The translations under genes were made by a program, and so were the position numbers. From Prevotella sp. (GTDB lineage: Bacteria; Bacteroidota; Bacteroidia; Bacteroidales; Bacteroidaceae): a stretch of 48,919 bases of DNA. Under the pieces are notes generated by a model that did no database searches, was not told where the DNA came from, and worked only from the letters and a program-made list of their open reading frames with translations. The DNA lies in contig JAFVGS010000038.1 in NCBI GenBank assembly GCA_017474845.1, positions 1 to 48,919 on the forward strand, given 5' to 3'. Positions 23,200-33,106 of the stretch are shown here, one piece after another. The stretch's first letter is position 1; each line of letters begins with the position of its first letter.

Positions 23200-24051
23200 A
23201 TGTCAAGAACAAATTTTGATCAGTTGCTGCAGGCTGGCTGTCATTTCGGTCACCTGAAGCGTAAGTGGAACCCCGCCATGGCTCCCTACATCTACACCGA
23301 GCGCAATGGTATCCACATCATCGACCTGCACAAGACGGCTGCCAAGATCGACGAGGCTGCCGACGCCCTGAAGCAGATTGCCAAGAGTGGCAAGAAAGTG
23401 CTGTTCGTCGCTACTAAGAAACAGACCAAGGAAGTGATCGCCGAGAAGGCCACCAGCGTAGGCATGCCTTACGTCATCGAGCGCTGGCCCGGTGGTATGC
23501 TCACCAACTTCCCCACCATCCGCAAGGCCGTGAAGAAGATGGCCAACATCGACCGTCTGATGGCTGATGGTACATACTCAAACCTCTCTAAACGCGAGTT
23601 GCTGCAGATCACCCGTCAGCGCGCCAAGCTCGAGAAGAACCTCGGTTCTATCGCCGACCTGACCCGTCTTCCCAGCGCACTCTTCGTTGTCGACGTGCTG
23701 AAGGAGCAGATTGCCGTCCGTGAGGCTAACCGTCTGGGTATCCCCGTGTTCGGTATCGTTGACACCAACTCCGACCCCAACAACATCGACTTCGTGATTC
23801 CCGCCAACGACGACGCCAAGGACTCTGTTGAGATCATCCTCAACGCCTGCTGCGCCGCTATCGCCGAGGGTGTGGAGGAGCGCAAGGCTGAGAAGGCCGA
23901 CGAGAAGGCAGCCGACGCCCAGACTGATATTGAGAGCGCTGACGACGTGAAGCCCAAGCGCGCTGCCCGCAAGCCCCGCAAGGCTGCTGAGGCTCCCGCC
24001 GCTGAGGAGGCTGCTGCCCCCGCAGAGGAAGAGGCTCCCGCCGCAGAGTAA
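23200..24051 (+). CDS. rpsB: Small ribosomal subunit protein uS2
   Basis: This 30S protein shows FDQLLQAGCHFGHLKRKWNP at the start, then the family blocks WPGGMLTNFPTIRK and ADLTRLPSALFVVDVLKE, and VDTNSDP near residue 190. The conserved core ends near residue 228. A C-terminal extension of about 50 residues rich in Ala, Glu, Pro and Lys follows (KPKRAARKPRKAAEAPAAEE and similar) and is low complexity. Extensions like this are seen in other Bacteroidota and may be disordered. The gene precedes tsf, the classic arrangement. Confidence 0.96.
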   Translation: MSRTNFDQLLQAGCHFGHLKRKWNPAMAPYIYTERNGIHIIDLHKTAAKIDEAADALKQIAKSGKKVLFVATKKQTKEVIAEKATSVGMPYVIERWPGGMLTNFPTIRKAVKKMANIDRLMADGTYSNLSKRELLQITRQRAKLEKNLGSIADLTRLPSALFVVDVLKEQIAVREANRLGIPVFGIVDTNSDPNNIDFVIPANDDAKDSVEIILNACCAAIAEGVEERKAEKADEKAADAQTDIESADDVKPKRAARKPRKAAEAPAAEEAAAPAEEEAPAAE

Positions 24052-24053
24052 AA

Positions 24054-24086
24054 AATAACGTGATAACGAAATAACGTAATAACGAA
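24054..24086 (+). repeat. ATAACG short tandem phrase between rpsB and tsf
   Basis: Four copies of an 8-base ATAACGNN unit fill most of the 53-base gap. The same phrase in reverse orientation lies between speA and argB (4146-4175). Confidence 0.65.
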
Positions 24087-24104
24087 AAAAATTTTTAGAA
24101 AACA

Positions 24105-25100
24105 ATGGCAATTTCAATTGACGATATCAAGAAGCTTCGCGCTATGACCGGCGCTGGTCTGGCTGACGTGAAGAAGGCTCTGACAGAGGCCGAGGGCGAC
24201 TTCGACAAGGCCAAGGAACTGCTCCGTGAGCGTGGCCTGGCTATCGCTGCCAAGCGTAGCGACCGTGAGACTTCCAATGGTTGTGTGCTCGTAAAGGCTG
24301 TTGACGGCTTCGCCGCCACACTCGCCCTGAAGTGCGAGACAGACTTCGTGGCCAACGGTGCCGACTTCATCGCTCTGACTCAGACGATCCTCGACGCTGC
24401 CATCGCCGCCAAGGCTGCTGACCTCGAGGCTGTCAAGGCACTCCAGATCAACGGCATGACCGCTCAGGAGGCTGTCACACAGCGCAGTGGTATCACCGGT
24501 GAGAAGATGGAGCTCGACGGCTACCTCACACTCGAGGGTGCCAACATCGAGATCTACGACCACATGGGCAAGCACACCCTGTGCACCATGGTACAGACCA
24601 ACAAGCCCGCCGCAGAGCAGGGTCACCTCGTGGCCATGCAGGTGGCTGCCATGAAGCCCGTCGCACTCGATGCCCAGAGCGTCGACCAGAAGATCCTCGA
24701 CGAGGAGTACAAGACCTCTTTCGAGAAGACCAAGCTGGAGCAGGTGGAGAAGTTCGTGGAGATGAAGCTTAAGAAGGGTGGCATCAACCCCAACCTCGTT
24801 GACTCTGAGGATCACATCGAGAGCAACATGGCCAAGGGCTGGCTGACACAGGCTCAGGCTGACGAGGCCCGCAAGATCATTGCCGAGGCAAAGGTCGAGG
24901 GTGAGGCTCAGCTGAAGATGCCTATGATCGAGAACATCGCCAAGGGTCGTGTCCAGAAGTTCCTGAAGGAGAGCTGCCTGGTAGACCAGGAGTTCCAGTT
25001 CGGCGACGGCGACAAGGCTACTGTCACTCAGTGGCTCGCCAAGCAGGACAAAGATCTGAAGATCGTTGCCTTCAAGCGTTTCACGCTCGTAGCAGACTAA
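24105..25100 (+). CDS. tsf: Elongation factor Ts
   Basis: EF-Ts exchanges GDP for GTP on EF-Tu. The 331-residue product has the N-terminal UBA-like domain (LRAMTGAGLADVKKALTEAE), the signature CETDFVANG (about 87-95) that contacts EF-Tu, and two core subdomains. It is slightly longer than the E. coli protein. It follows rpsB with a 53-base gap and is followed by two terminators. Confidence 0.96.
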   Translation: MAISIDDIKKLRAMTGAGLADVKKALTEAEGDFDKAKELLRERGLAIAAKRSDRETSNGCVLVKAVDGFAATLALKCETDFVANGADFIALTQTILDAAIAAKAADLEAVKALQINGMTAQEAVTQRSGITGEKMELDGYLTLEGANIEIYDHMGKHTLCTMVQTNKPAAEQGHLVAMQVAAMKPVALDAQSVDQKILDEEYKTSFEKTKLEQVEKFVEMKLKKGGINPNLVDSEDHIESNMAKGWLTQAQADEARKIIAEAKVEGEAQLKMPMIENIAKGRVQKFLKESCLVDQEFQFGDGDKATVTQWLAKQDKDLKIVAFKRFTLVAD

Positions 25101-25125
25101 TCCCTTCGGATTATATCATACAGAA

Positions 25126-25159
25126 TCCCCCGCCTGACATTGTTCAGACGGGGGATTTT
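25126..25159 (+). terminator. Terminator after tsf
   Basis: TCCCCCGCCTGA (25126-25137) pairs with TCAGACGGGGGA (25144-25155) with one mismatch and is followed by TTTT. Confidence 0.9.
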
Positions 25160-25207
25160 CATACACCAGCAATCATTTCACTTCTCTGTGAAAATCGCTT
25201 CTGTACT

Positions 25208-25247
25208 AACCCCCGAGAGTTATTTTGCCTAACTTTCGGGGGTTATT
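25208..25247. terminator. Second hairpin between convergent tsf and esterase
   Basis: AACCCCCGA (25208-25216) pairs with TCGGGGGTT (25236-25244), and the stem extends inward (AGTTA/TAACT). It lies between the convergent tsf and esterase operons and could terminate in either direction. Confidence 0.75.
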
Positions 25248-25270
25248 TCAAATCGTCACACCATCTTGTA

Positions 25271-26518
<1,248 letters not shown>

Positions 26519-26552
26519 TTATTGATTGACAAATACTTTTTTCTTTTTCTAC

Positions 26553-26622
26553 CACGAATTTCACGAATTACACGAATTTTGGCTGCGCACAGATTAATTC
26601 GTGCAATTCGTTTTAATTCGTT
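26553..26622. repeat. CACGAATT-unit inverted repeat between the two esterases
   Basis: The left arm (26553-26578) holds three copies of CACGAATT or a close variant. The right arm (26596-26622) holds three copies of the complement, AATTCGTG or a close variant. A 17-base core separates them. The right arm ends three bases from the stop of the upstream esterase gene. As RNA the arms would form a long stem between cistrons. Confidence 0.75.
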
Positions 26623-26625
26623 GTC

Positions 26626-27732
26626 TTATTTAAATAATCTCTGTGCGAGCTGGTGGAGATTGTTACGCCAGGTGTACCAGGTATGGCCGCCGGGAGCAGA
26701 GTAGTACTCGTACTTGATACCCTCGGCATCGAAGAGCTTCAGGGTGGCGAGGCCGTTCTGGTAGGCGATGTCCTCAGGATCTCCCTGGGTGAAAACGAGT
26801 TGGCGCACGTTCTTCTTGATACCGTCGGCAGCCTTGGCGAGACGCTGACGATAGCCCTCGAACTGTTCTGCCTGTGCAGGGAACCAGCCGGCACTCAGCA
26901 CCCAGAAGTAGTCGAACTTATCGTTGTCGTTGAGGATGGTCTCCATCGTCTCCATACCTCCCATCGAGAGACCGGCCATCGCACGGTGGGCCTTGTCGGC
27001 CAGCACGCGGTAGTTGTCTTCGATAAAGGGGATGATGCTCGTGACAAGATCCTGCTCGAAGAGGGGCACCTCGTCCATGAGGTTCTTCGTGGCAATGGAG
27101 CCATTGGGCATCACGACGATCATCGGCTGCATCTTTCCCTCAGCCAGGAGGTTGTCGAGGATCGTGCCGGCACAGCCCACGCCAGGCCATGAGGCATCGT
27201 TGTCGCCGCCGCCGTGAATCAGATAGAGCACGGGCAGTTTATCGGCAGACTTCTCATAGCCTGCGGGCGTCCAGACATGCAGACGGCGCAGGGTGTTGAG
27301 TGTCTTACTGAAATAGTAGCGCTGGGCGATGGCACCGTGGGGAATCTCAGGACGCACATCGTAGAACTGCTTACCGTCGCTGATCACGGCGAGGGCAGAA
27401 GTCTCGGCAGAGAGGGGACCCTTTGGATCCTGCACCTTCACGCCGTCGACGGTGAAGTTATAACGATAGACACCGTCCTTCAGATCCGTGATGACGGCTG
27501 TCCATACACCGTTGTCGGCCTTCGTGAACTGGAGGGGTTTGCCCCAGGGCATCGCGTCACCGCCAAAGCCTACTTCCTTGGCATTAGGGGCATAGATACT
27601 GAACGCCACCTTACCACCGCCGAGATTCCGAACGGGCTGCAGCGTATCATTGAGCGTCGGCTGCATCTGCCACTGGGCACACATCGGCACAGCGACCAAA
27701 GCCAACAACAGGGAAGAAAGAATCTTTTTCAT
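26626..27732 (-). CDS. Exported CE1-like esterase, paralogue 2
   Basis: The 368-residue product has a Sec signal (MKKILSSLLLALVAVPMCAQ), an N-terminal early-set beta domain (about 30-125) and a CE1-type alpha/beta hydrolase. The nucleophile is S256 in AGLSMGGME, the oxyanion region is LIHGGGDNDASW, and the likely catalytic His is H350 in GGHTWYTWR. The alignment with the neighbouring esterase is clear along the whole length, so the pair arose by tandem duplication. They have diverged in the loop after VVMPNG, where paralogue 1 carries an insertion of about 30 residues, probably changing substrate access. It lies between GH3 and paralogue 1. Confidence 0.87.
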   Translation of the reverse strand: MKKILSSLLLALVAVPMCAQWQMQPTLNDTLQPVRNLGGGKVAFSIYAPNAKEVGFGGDAMPWGKPLQFTKADNGVWTAVITDLKDGVYRYNFTVDGVKVQDPKGPLSAETSALAVISDGKQFYDVRPEIPHGAIAQRYYFSKTLNTLRRLHVWTPAGYEKSADKLPVLYLIHGGGDNDASWPGVGCAGTILDNLLAEGKMQPMIVVMPNGSIATKNLMDEVPLFEQDLVTSIIPFIEDNYRVLADKAHRAMAGLSMGGMETMETILNDNDKFDYFWVLSAGWFPAQAEQFEGYRQRLAKAADGIKKNVRQLVFTQGDPEDIAYQNGLATLKLFDAEGIKYEYYSAPGGHTWYTWRNNLHQLAQRLFK

Positions 27733-27750
27733 ACAGTTATTTCTTTTTTT

Positions 27751-27886
27751 GAAGTTAAAGGGAAGTTAAAAGGAAGTTATCGCGGTCTGCGACCGCTTAG
27801 AAGTTAAAGGGACATTACCTCTGAGGGTGAGGGGAGTCGCAGGACTATTGTCCTTTTAACTTCCCTTTAACTTCCTTTTAACTTCC
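27751..27886. repeat. GAAGTTAAAG-unit inverted repeat with GC-rich core between GH3 and esterase
   Basis: The left arm (27751-27779) holds three GAAGTTAAA-type units. The right arm (27857-27886) holds three complementary units; 27 of 29 positions pair. The core between them contains a perfect hairpin GCGGTC-TGC-GACCGC (27782-27796), a fourth unit (27800-27809), and GGACATTACC...TTGTCC with a G-rich interior. It fills the 174-base gap between two genes of one operon. Confidence 0.8.
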
Positions 27887-27906
27887 ATTCCATTCCCATT
27901 TATTTT

Positions 27907-30255
27907 TTACCTTTTCAAAACGTTTAACTTCACGTTGGGCTTCATCACGTTGTGGACCTTCTGGGTCCAGGCCTTTACTTTGGCAGTAGCCTTGGCCTCC
28001 ACATCGTTGGCAGAAGAACAGATCATAAAGGTATAGACACCAGCGTCCGTCTTCCAGGCAGAGGCCTTCTCGTTGAACGAGGCGAGGTCGGAGGTCTTGA
28101 CGGTCATCGTGACGGTCTCTTCCTCACCGGGCTGCAGGAGCTTGGTCTTGGCGTAGTTGCGAAGTTCCTTCTCGGGCTTGTTCAGTTTCTTGCTGTTGGG
28201 AGCAGCCACGAAGAGTTCCACGACGTTGCGGCCAGCACGCTTACCCGTATTCTTCACATCCACCTTAATGGTATAGACACCATCCTCTTCCTCAACCTCC
28301 AGATCGTCGTATTCGAAGGTGGTATAAGAGAGACCGAAGCCGAAGGGATAGGCCACGGGCTTGCCGAAGCTGTCGAAGTAACGATAACCCACGTAGATGT
28401 CCTCCTCATAGTTGGTGAAGTCGATATCCTTCTGCGGCTGACGGTCCTTCGGAGCCTGATCCTTGTTGTAGCCCCACATGAACATCGCACCGAGCGTCTT
28501 GTCGTCTACGTTGGCGGGGAAGTTCTTGTCAGCGTAGGCATCACCGTAGTTGATCTGGAAAGTCATCGGCAGCTTGCCAGAGGGGTTCACCTTGCCGCTG
28601 AGCACATCAGCCACGGAGAAACCACTCTCCTGACCACCCTGCCAGGTGCAGACGAGGGCGTCAATCTGATCCTGCCATGAAGCAACGTCGATGGGACTGC
28701 AGATGTCGAGCAGCACCACGACCTTCTTGCCCTTGGCGTGATAAGCCTCGCTGACGGCCTTGATCAGCTCCTTCTCACCGTCTTTCAGGTAGAAGTCGGC
28801 CTCGCTGCGGTCTGCAGCCTCACCGCTCTTACGACCCAGTGAGATGATGGCCACGTCAGAGCCCTCGATGGCAGCACTCAGTTCCTCTGCGGTGAACTGC
28901 TTCTCGTCAGCACGTGCAGGAGGCATCAGCGAGAAGGGAGGACGGCCATTGGGGAAGAGTCTCTTCTCCTCGGCAGCGAGGTGCTGGGTGTAGATACCGA
29001 TCAACGGCTTGTAGACCTCGTAGCCTGCACTGCGCAGTCCCTCGATCAGAGAAACCGTATAGTGACCTACGCTCGTGCCTCCGAAGCCTGAACCGCCAGA
29101 GATCCAGTCGTATGATGTGCATCCGAACAATGCGACCTTCTTACCAGCCAAAGGCAGGATGCCGGAATTCTTCAACAGCACGATACCGTCGGCACCCACC
29201 TCGCGCACCACTTTAGCGTGAGCCTTCAGGTTGGGCTCGTTGCTATACTTATATCCCTTGAAGTTGTGCGTCTTGATGACATACTCCAGAATACGCTTTA
29301 CGTTGGCGTCGAGCACCTCCATCGGGAGCTTTCCGTCCTTGGCTGCAGCGAGGATGGCCTCATACTGCTTGTCCTGTCCGGGCTGCAGCATATCGTTACC
29401 GGCCAGCATGGCGGCCACGGCATCGTCGCCGGCATTCCAGTCAGACACGTACATACCCTTCCAGCCCCACTCGTCGCGGACGATGGTGGTCAGCAGCTCG
29501 TAGTTCTGCACGGCATACGGGCCGTTCAGTTTATTATAAGAGGTCATGATGGTCCAGGGATCGCTCTCCTTCACCATGATCTCAAACGCCTTCAGGTAGA
29601 TCTCACGCAGGGCACGCTGCGACACCTGTGATATATTGTTGTTTCGGTTGGTTTCCTGGTTGTTGGCCACGAAATGCTTCGGACAGGCAGCCGTACCCTC
29701 GCTCTGCACGCCAAGCACATAGCCTGCGCCGATGGTGCCGGAGAGGTAGGGATCCTCCGAATAGTACTCGTGGTTACGACCGCACAGCGGATTGCGGATG
29801 AGGTTCATCGCAGGCGAGAGGATCCAGTCGAGACCGAACTCGCGCACCTCGTTGCCGATGCCCTGACCCACCTTGAAGGCAGCCTCACGGTCCCACGTCG
29901 AGGCGAGTGTCATCGAAGCCACGAAGTCTGTGGGGTAATAATCGTTATGATCCCACGCACGGGTGGCGTTCATACGGAGTCCCTGCTGGGAATCGGCACA
30001 GTAGGTCTCGGGGATTCCCAGACGGGCGACGGAGAACGTGCTGCCTGCAGTACCCGGGAACTTGGCGTCGTCGTTGAAGTGCATACCGCGTCCGAGCACC
30101 ATGTGGCACTTCTCCTCTAGCGTCATCGCCTTCACGACCTCGTCAATGTTAGCCGCCGTCAGTGTCTGGGCGGACGTACGAAGGCTGTAGCCGCACAGAG
30201 CGGCCATAGCCATAACTACAACACAAAAATGATGAATCGAAAACTTTTTTGCCAT
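27907..30255 (-). CDS. Exported GH3 glycosidase (beta-glucosidase/xylosidase type)
   Basis: The 782-residue product has a Sec signal (about 1-29, ending RTSAQ). The GH3 N-terminal barrel has GLDWILSPAMNLIRNPLCGR and the substrate-binding KHFVANNQE, and the nucleophile Asp lies in MYVSDWNAG. A C-terminal alpha/beta sandwich follows, with the likely acid/base region SGEAADRSEADF, and then a fibronectin III-like domain (DVKNTGKRAGRNVVELFV). The substrate is probably a beta-linked gluco- or xylo-oligosaccharide. With two esterases downstream, arabinoxylan is the best guess, but sequence alone does not decide. It is first in a three-gene operon whose promoter faces that of the GH2 gene. Confidence 0.9.
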   Translation of the reverse strand: MAKKFSIHHFCVVVMAMAALCGYSLRTSAQTLTAANIDEVVKAMTLEEKCHMVLGRGMHFNDDAKFPGTAGSTFSVARLGIPETYCADSQQGLRMNATRAWDHNDYYPTDFVASMTLASTWDREAAFKVGQGIGNEVREFGLDWILSPAMNLIRNPLCGRNHEYYSEDPYLSGTIGAGYVLGVQSEGTAACPKHFVANNQETNRNNNISQVSQRALREIYLKAFEIMVKESDPWTIMTSYNKLNGPYAVQNYELLTTIVRDEWGWKGMYVSDWNAGDDAVAAMLAGNDMLQPGQDKQYEAILAAAKDGKLPMEVLDANVKRILEYVIKTHNFKGYKYSNEPNLKAHAKVVREVGADGIVLLKNSGILPLAGKKVALFGCTSYDWISGGSGFGGTSVGHYTVSLIEGLRSAGYEVYKPLIGIYTQHLAAEEKRLFPNGRPPFSLMPPARADEKQFTAEELSAAIEGSDVAIISLGRKSGEAADRSEADFYLKDGEKELIKAVSEAYHAKGKKVVVLLDICSPIDVASWQDQIDALVCTWQGGQESGFSVADVLSGKVNPSGKLPMTFQINYGDAYADKNFPANVDDKTLGAMFMWGYNKDQAPKDRQPQKDIDFTNYEEDIYVGYRYFDSFGKPVAYPFGFGLSYTTFEYDDLEVEEEDGVYTIKVDVKNTGKRAGRNVVELFVAAPNSKKLNKPEKELRNYAKTKLLQPGEEETVTMTVKTSDLASFNEKASAWKTDAGVYTFMICSSANDVEAKATAKVKAWTQKVHNVMKPNVKLNVLKR

Positions 30256-30283
30256 ATCTTACTGAATTAATTGTTAGTCGATG

Positions 30284-30291
30284 CAAATATA
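30284..30291 (-). promoter_or_regulatory. Promoter -7 element for the GH3-esterase operon
   Basis: TATATTTG on the minus strand matches TAnnTTTG and lies 29 bases upstream of the GH3 ATG. No -33 element at ideal spacing is seen, which would fit an activator-dependent promoter. Confidence 0.6.
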
Positions 30292-30376
30292 CGAAATCTT
30301 TTTCAAATTCCGGGTGCAAAGTTCGTTATTATTTCAAAAAATGGCTGTCTGAGGCGTTCTTTTGATTGTCCGACGT

Positions 30377-30433
30377 GTTCAAAAACGCCTTCGTGCATTC
30401 CAATTTGTTCAAATCCGTTCCGATTCGTTCAAA
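30377..30433 (+). promoter_or_regulatory. Three phased GTTCAAA repeats between divergent GH3 and GH2
   Basis: GTTCAAA occurs at 30377-30383, 30407-30413 and 30427-30433. The starts are 30 and 20 bases apart, so the copies lie on the same face of the helix. They sit midway in the 325-base region between the two divergent start codons. A short minus-strand frame covers the area but is not convincing as a gene. The repeats are candidate binding sites for a shared regulator. Confidence 0.45.
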
Positions 30434-30552
30434 ACAATCCGTCATGACACCTCTGGCTTCCAACAATTTGCGTTTTTCATCCATTATTGACACTTTTCTG
30501 TCAAACAGGCAAAAAAGTCTCAACGTTTTCTCGCAGGTTTGAAATTTTTGCC

Positions 30553-30560
30553 TACCTTTG
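30553..30560 (+). promoter_or_regulatory. Promoter -7 element for the second GH2 gene; decides its start
   Basis: TACCTTTG matches TAnnTTTG. The in-frame ATG at 30539 lies upstream of it, so translation should start at 30581 (or 30590). Confidence 0.65.
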
Positions 30561-30580
30561 CAACATCAAACAAAAAGACA

Positions 30581-33028
30581 ATGACTATTATGAGACTAAA
30601 GACAATGCTTATGGCGACCGTAGCCTGTCTGTTTTCTTTGACCCTGAGTGCACAATCCCAGCGCGAGACCGTCCGCCTCGACAAGGGCTGGAAGTTTGCC
30701 TTTGGCCACGCCGCCGACCCCCAAAAGGACTTCGGCTGCGGCACGGAGTACTTCAACTACCTGACGAAGGCCAATTCCATCCACAACGAGGGTCCCTACT
30801 CCCATAAATTTTGCGATTCCACCTGGCAGGATGTGCAAATTCCCCACGATTGGGTGCCTACCCTGCCCTACGCCGCTGAGGCGAGCCACTCCCACGGCTA
30901 CAAGACCGTCGGCTGGAAATACCCTGCCACCAGTGTGGGCTGGTATCGCAAGGTCTTCACCATCGGCGAGGAGGATTTCGGCAAGCGCCTCCAGCTGCGT
31001 TTCGACGGCATCTTCCGTAATGCCCAGGTATGGTTCAACGGCTTCTACATGGGTACGGAACCCAGCGGCTATGTCACACAGGTCTACGACATCACACCTT
31101 ATATTAACTATGGTGGCGACAACCTCATCTGCGTCCGTGCAGACGCCTCGCTCGAGGAAGGCTGGTTCTACGAGGGTGCAGGCATCTATCGCGACGTGTG
31201 GCTCGAGAAGTCCGCTCAGGTCAGCGTGGCACCCTTCGGCACATTCGTCCATGCCCAAATACAGGCACCCTATACGGAGGCAGTGCTTAGCATCGAGACA
31301 GAAGTACACAATAGTGGTCTGACGGCTCAGCAGTGTGAAATCTCTCAGCGCCTGCTTGATGCCGTCGGCCACGAAATTGCCAAGGCCTCCGCTGCCAGCC
31401 TCAGCCTGAAGGCGAAGCAGACCGCTGCCACACAGCAGACGCTCACAGTCAGCCAACCCCGTCTCTGGAGTCCCACAGACCCCTATCTCTATCAGGTGGA
31501 GACAACCGTCAGTCAAAACGGCAGGGTGGTCGATGTCTATCTGACCACCACGGGCATCCGCTCCATCGCCTTCGATACCCAGCGCGGCTTCCTCCTCAAT
31601 GGTGAGCCGCTGAAGCTGAAGGGCGTCAACATGCATCAGGACCATGCCGGTGTGGGGGCAGCCATCCCTGATGCCCTGCAAGCCTGGCGCATCAAGCAAC
31701 TGAAACAGTTTGGCTGCAATGCCTACCGTGCCTCGCACAATCCCATGACGCCTGCCCTGCTCGACATCTGTGACCGTGAGGGCATCCTCGTCATCGACGA
31801 GAACCGTCTGATGGGTATCAACGAGGAACACCTGCGACTCTTGGAGCGGATGATCAAGCGCGACAGGAATCACCCATCAATCATCCTATGGAGCGACGGC
31901 AACGAGGAATGGGGACTGGAGAACACCATCCAGGGCACCCGTCTGGCCGAAGCCATGCGCGAATATACAAAGCTCTTCGACCCCACCCGTCCCAGCACGG
32001 TGGCCAATGCCGGAGGCACCGAACTCATCAAAGGCCTCGACGTCGTGGGCTTCAACTATATCGTACAGAACGATGTCGACAACCGTAAGAAGGCCCATCC
32101 TGACTGGAAGATCGTTGGCACGGAGGAGACCACAGGCTGTGGCACACGCGGCTGGTACTTTAACTTGCCCGACTATCCCGGACGGATGGTCTCCATGAAT
32201 CGCGACACCACCCATCACCATGTGGAGAACGTCATCGAGCGCGGCTGGCAGTTCTATGCCGATCGTCCCTGGGCTGCAGGACTCTTCTACTGGACGGGCT
32301 TCGACTATCGTGGCGAGGCCAATCCACTCGTCTTCCCTGCCCACGACTCCGAGTTCGGCATCCTCGACTACTGCGGTTTCTGGAAAGACGAGGCGTGGTA
32401 TCTAAAATCATGGTGGACTGACGAACCTACGCTCCATATCTTCCCCCACTGGAACCTGCAGGGTCACGAGGGCGAGACCATCGAACTCTGGGCATATAGT
32501 AACTGCGACGAGGTCGAGCTCATCGTCAACGGCCAGAAACTCGGTCGTCAGACGATGCCCAAGAACAGGCACCTGAAGTGGAACGCCACCTATCAGCCTG
32601 GCCGTGTGGTGGCTTACGGCTATAAGAACGGCAAGCGCATTCTCACGGAGACCATTGAGACCACGAAACCCGCTGTTAAGACCATGCTCAAGGCAGACCG
32701 CAACGAGATTACTGCCGACGGTCGCGACCTCGCCGTCATCACCATCGAAGTGCAGGATCAGAAAGGCCGCATCGTGCCAGATGCCTGTCCCGTACTCACC
32801 TTCACCCTCACGGGCAACGGCCGCATCCTCGGTGCCGGCAATGGCGATCCCTCCTACCCCGGTCTCGACCATCCTGACACTATGGACTGCCGACAGTTCA
32901 CTATACCCGCCTTCAACGGTCTCGCCCAACTGCTCATCCAGAGTACAGACACCGCCGGCACCCTGCAGCTTACCTGCACCTCCGATGGCCTCAGCACTTC
33001 GACACTACAAATTGCAAGTGTTAAATAA
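30581..33028 (+). CDS. Exported GH2 glycosidase with C-terminal DUF4982 domain
   Basis: From the ATG at 30581 the product is 815 residues with a Sec signal ending in LTLSAQ. It has a GH2 jelly roll (about 25-220, with VGWYRKVF and YEGAGIYRDVWLE), an Ig-like domain, the TIM barrel, and a C-terminal DUF4982 plus Ig-like region (ELIVNGQKLGRQ, then ADGRDLAVITIEV). The acid/base is E442 in SDGNEEWG and the nucleophile E515 in GTEETTGCGTRGWY. It is only distantly similar to the GH2 at 19514. Specificity is probably beta-galactoside but cannot be read. It is divergent from the GH3-esterase operon and probably coregulated through the shared upstream region. Confidence 0.88.
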   Translation: MTIMRLKTMLMATVACLFSLTLSAQSQRETVRLDKGWKFAFGHAADPQKDFGCGTEYFNYLTKANSIHNEGPYSHKFCDSTWQDVQIPHDWVPTLPYAAEASHSHGYKTVGWKYPATSVGWYRKVFTIGEEDFGKRLQLRFDGIFRNAQVWFNGFYMGTEPSGYVTQVYDITPYINYGGDNLICVRADASLEEGWFYEGAGIYRDVWLEKSAQVSVAPFGTFVHAQIQAPYTEAVLSIETEVHNSGLTAQQCEISQRLLDAVGHEIAKASAASLSLKAKQTAATQQTLTVSQPRLWSPTDPYLYQVETTVSQNGRVVDVYLTTTGIRSIAFDTQRGFLLNGEPLKLKGVNMHQDHAGVGAAIPDALQAWRIKQLKQFGCNAYRASHNPMTPALLDICDREGILVIDENRLMGINEEHLRLLERMIKRDRNHPSIILWSDGNEEWGLENTIQGTRLAEAMREYTKLFDPTRPSTVANAGGTELIKGLDVVGFNYIVQNDVDNRKKAHPDWKIVGTEETTGCGTRGWYFNLPDYPGRMVSMNRDTTHHHVENVIERGWQFYADRPWAAGLFYWTGFDYRGEANPLVFPAHDSEFGILDYCGFWKDEAWYLKSWWTDEPTLHIFPHWNLQGHEGETIELWAYSNCDEVELIVNGQKLGRQTMPKNRHLKWNATYQPGRVVAYGYKNGKRILTETIETTKPAVKTMLKADRNEITADGRDLAVITIEVQDQKGRIVPDACPVLTFTLTGNGRILGAGNGDPSYPGLDHPDTMDCRQFTIPAFNGLAQLLIQSTDTAGTLQLTCTSDGLSTSTLQIASVK

Positions 33029-33073
33029 TCGTAATTATAGGGAGCCTAATGGATAAAATGTGAAAATATGTAG

Positions 33074-33081
33074 TAACTTTG
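33074..33081 (+). promoter_or_regulatory. Promoter -7 element for the Cache gene pair
   Basis: TAACTTTG matches TAnnTTTG and lies 25 bases upstream of the ATG at 33107. Confidence 0.6.
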
Positions 33082-33106
33082 TAGTCCAAATATTGAATCA
33101 TAGACT

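Noticed and set aside
30329-30523. Minus-strand frame of 64 codons between the divergent GH3 and GH2 genes
   Set aside because: It has no recognisable domain, no promoter, and covers the phased GTTCAAA sites. It is more likely regulatory DNA.
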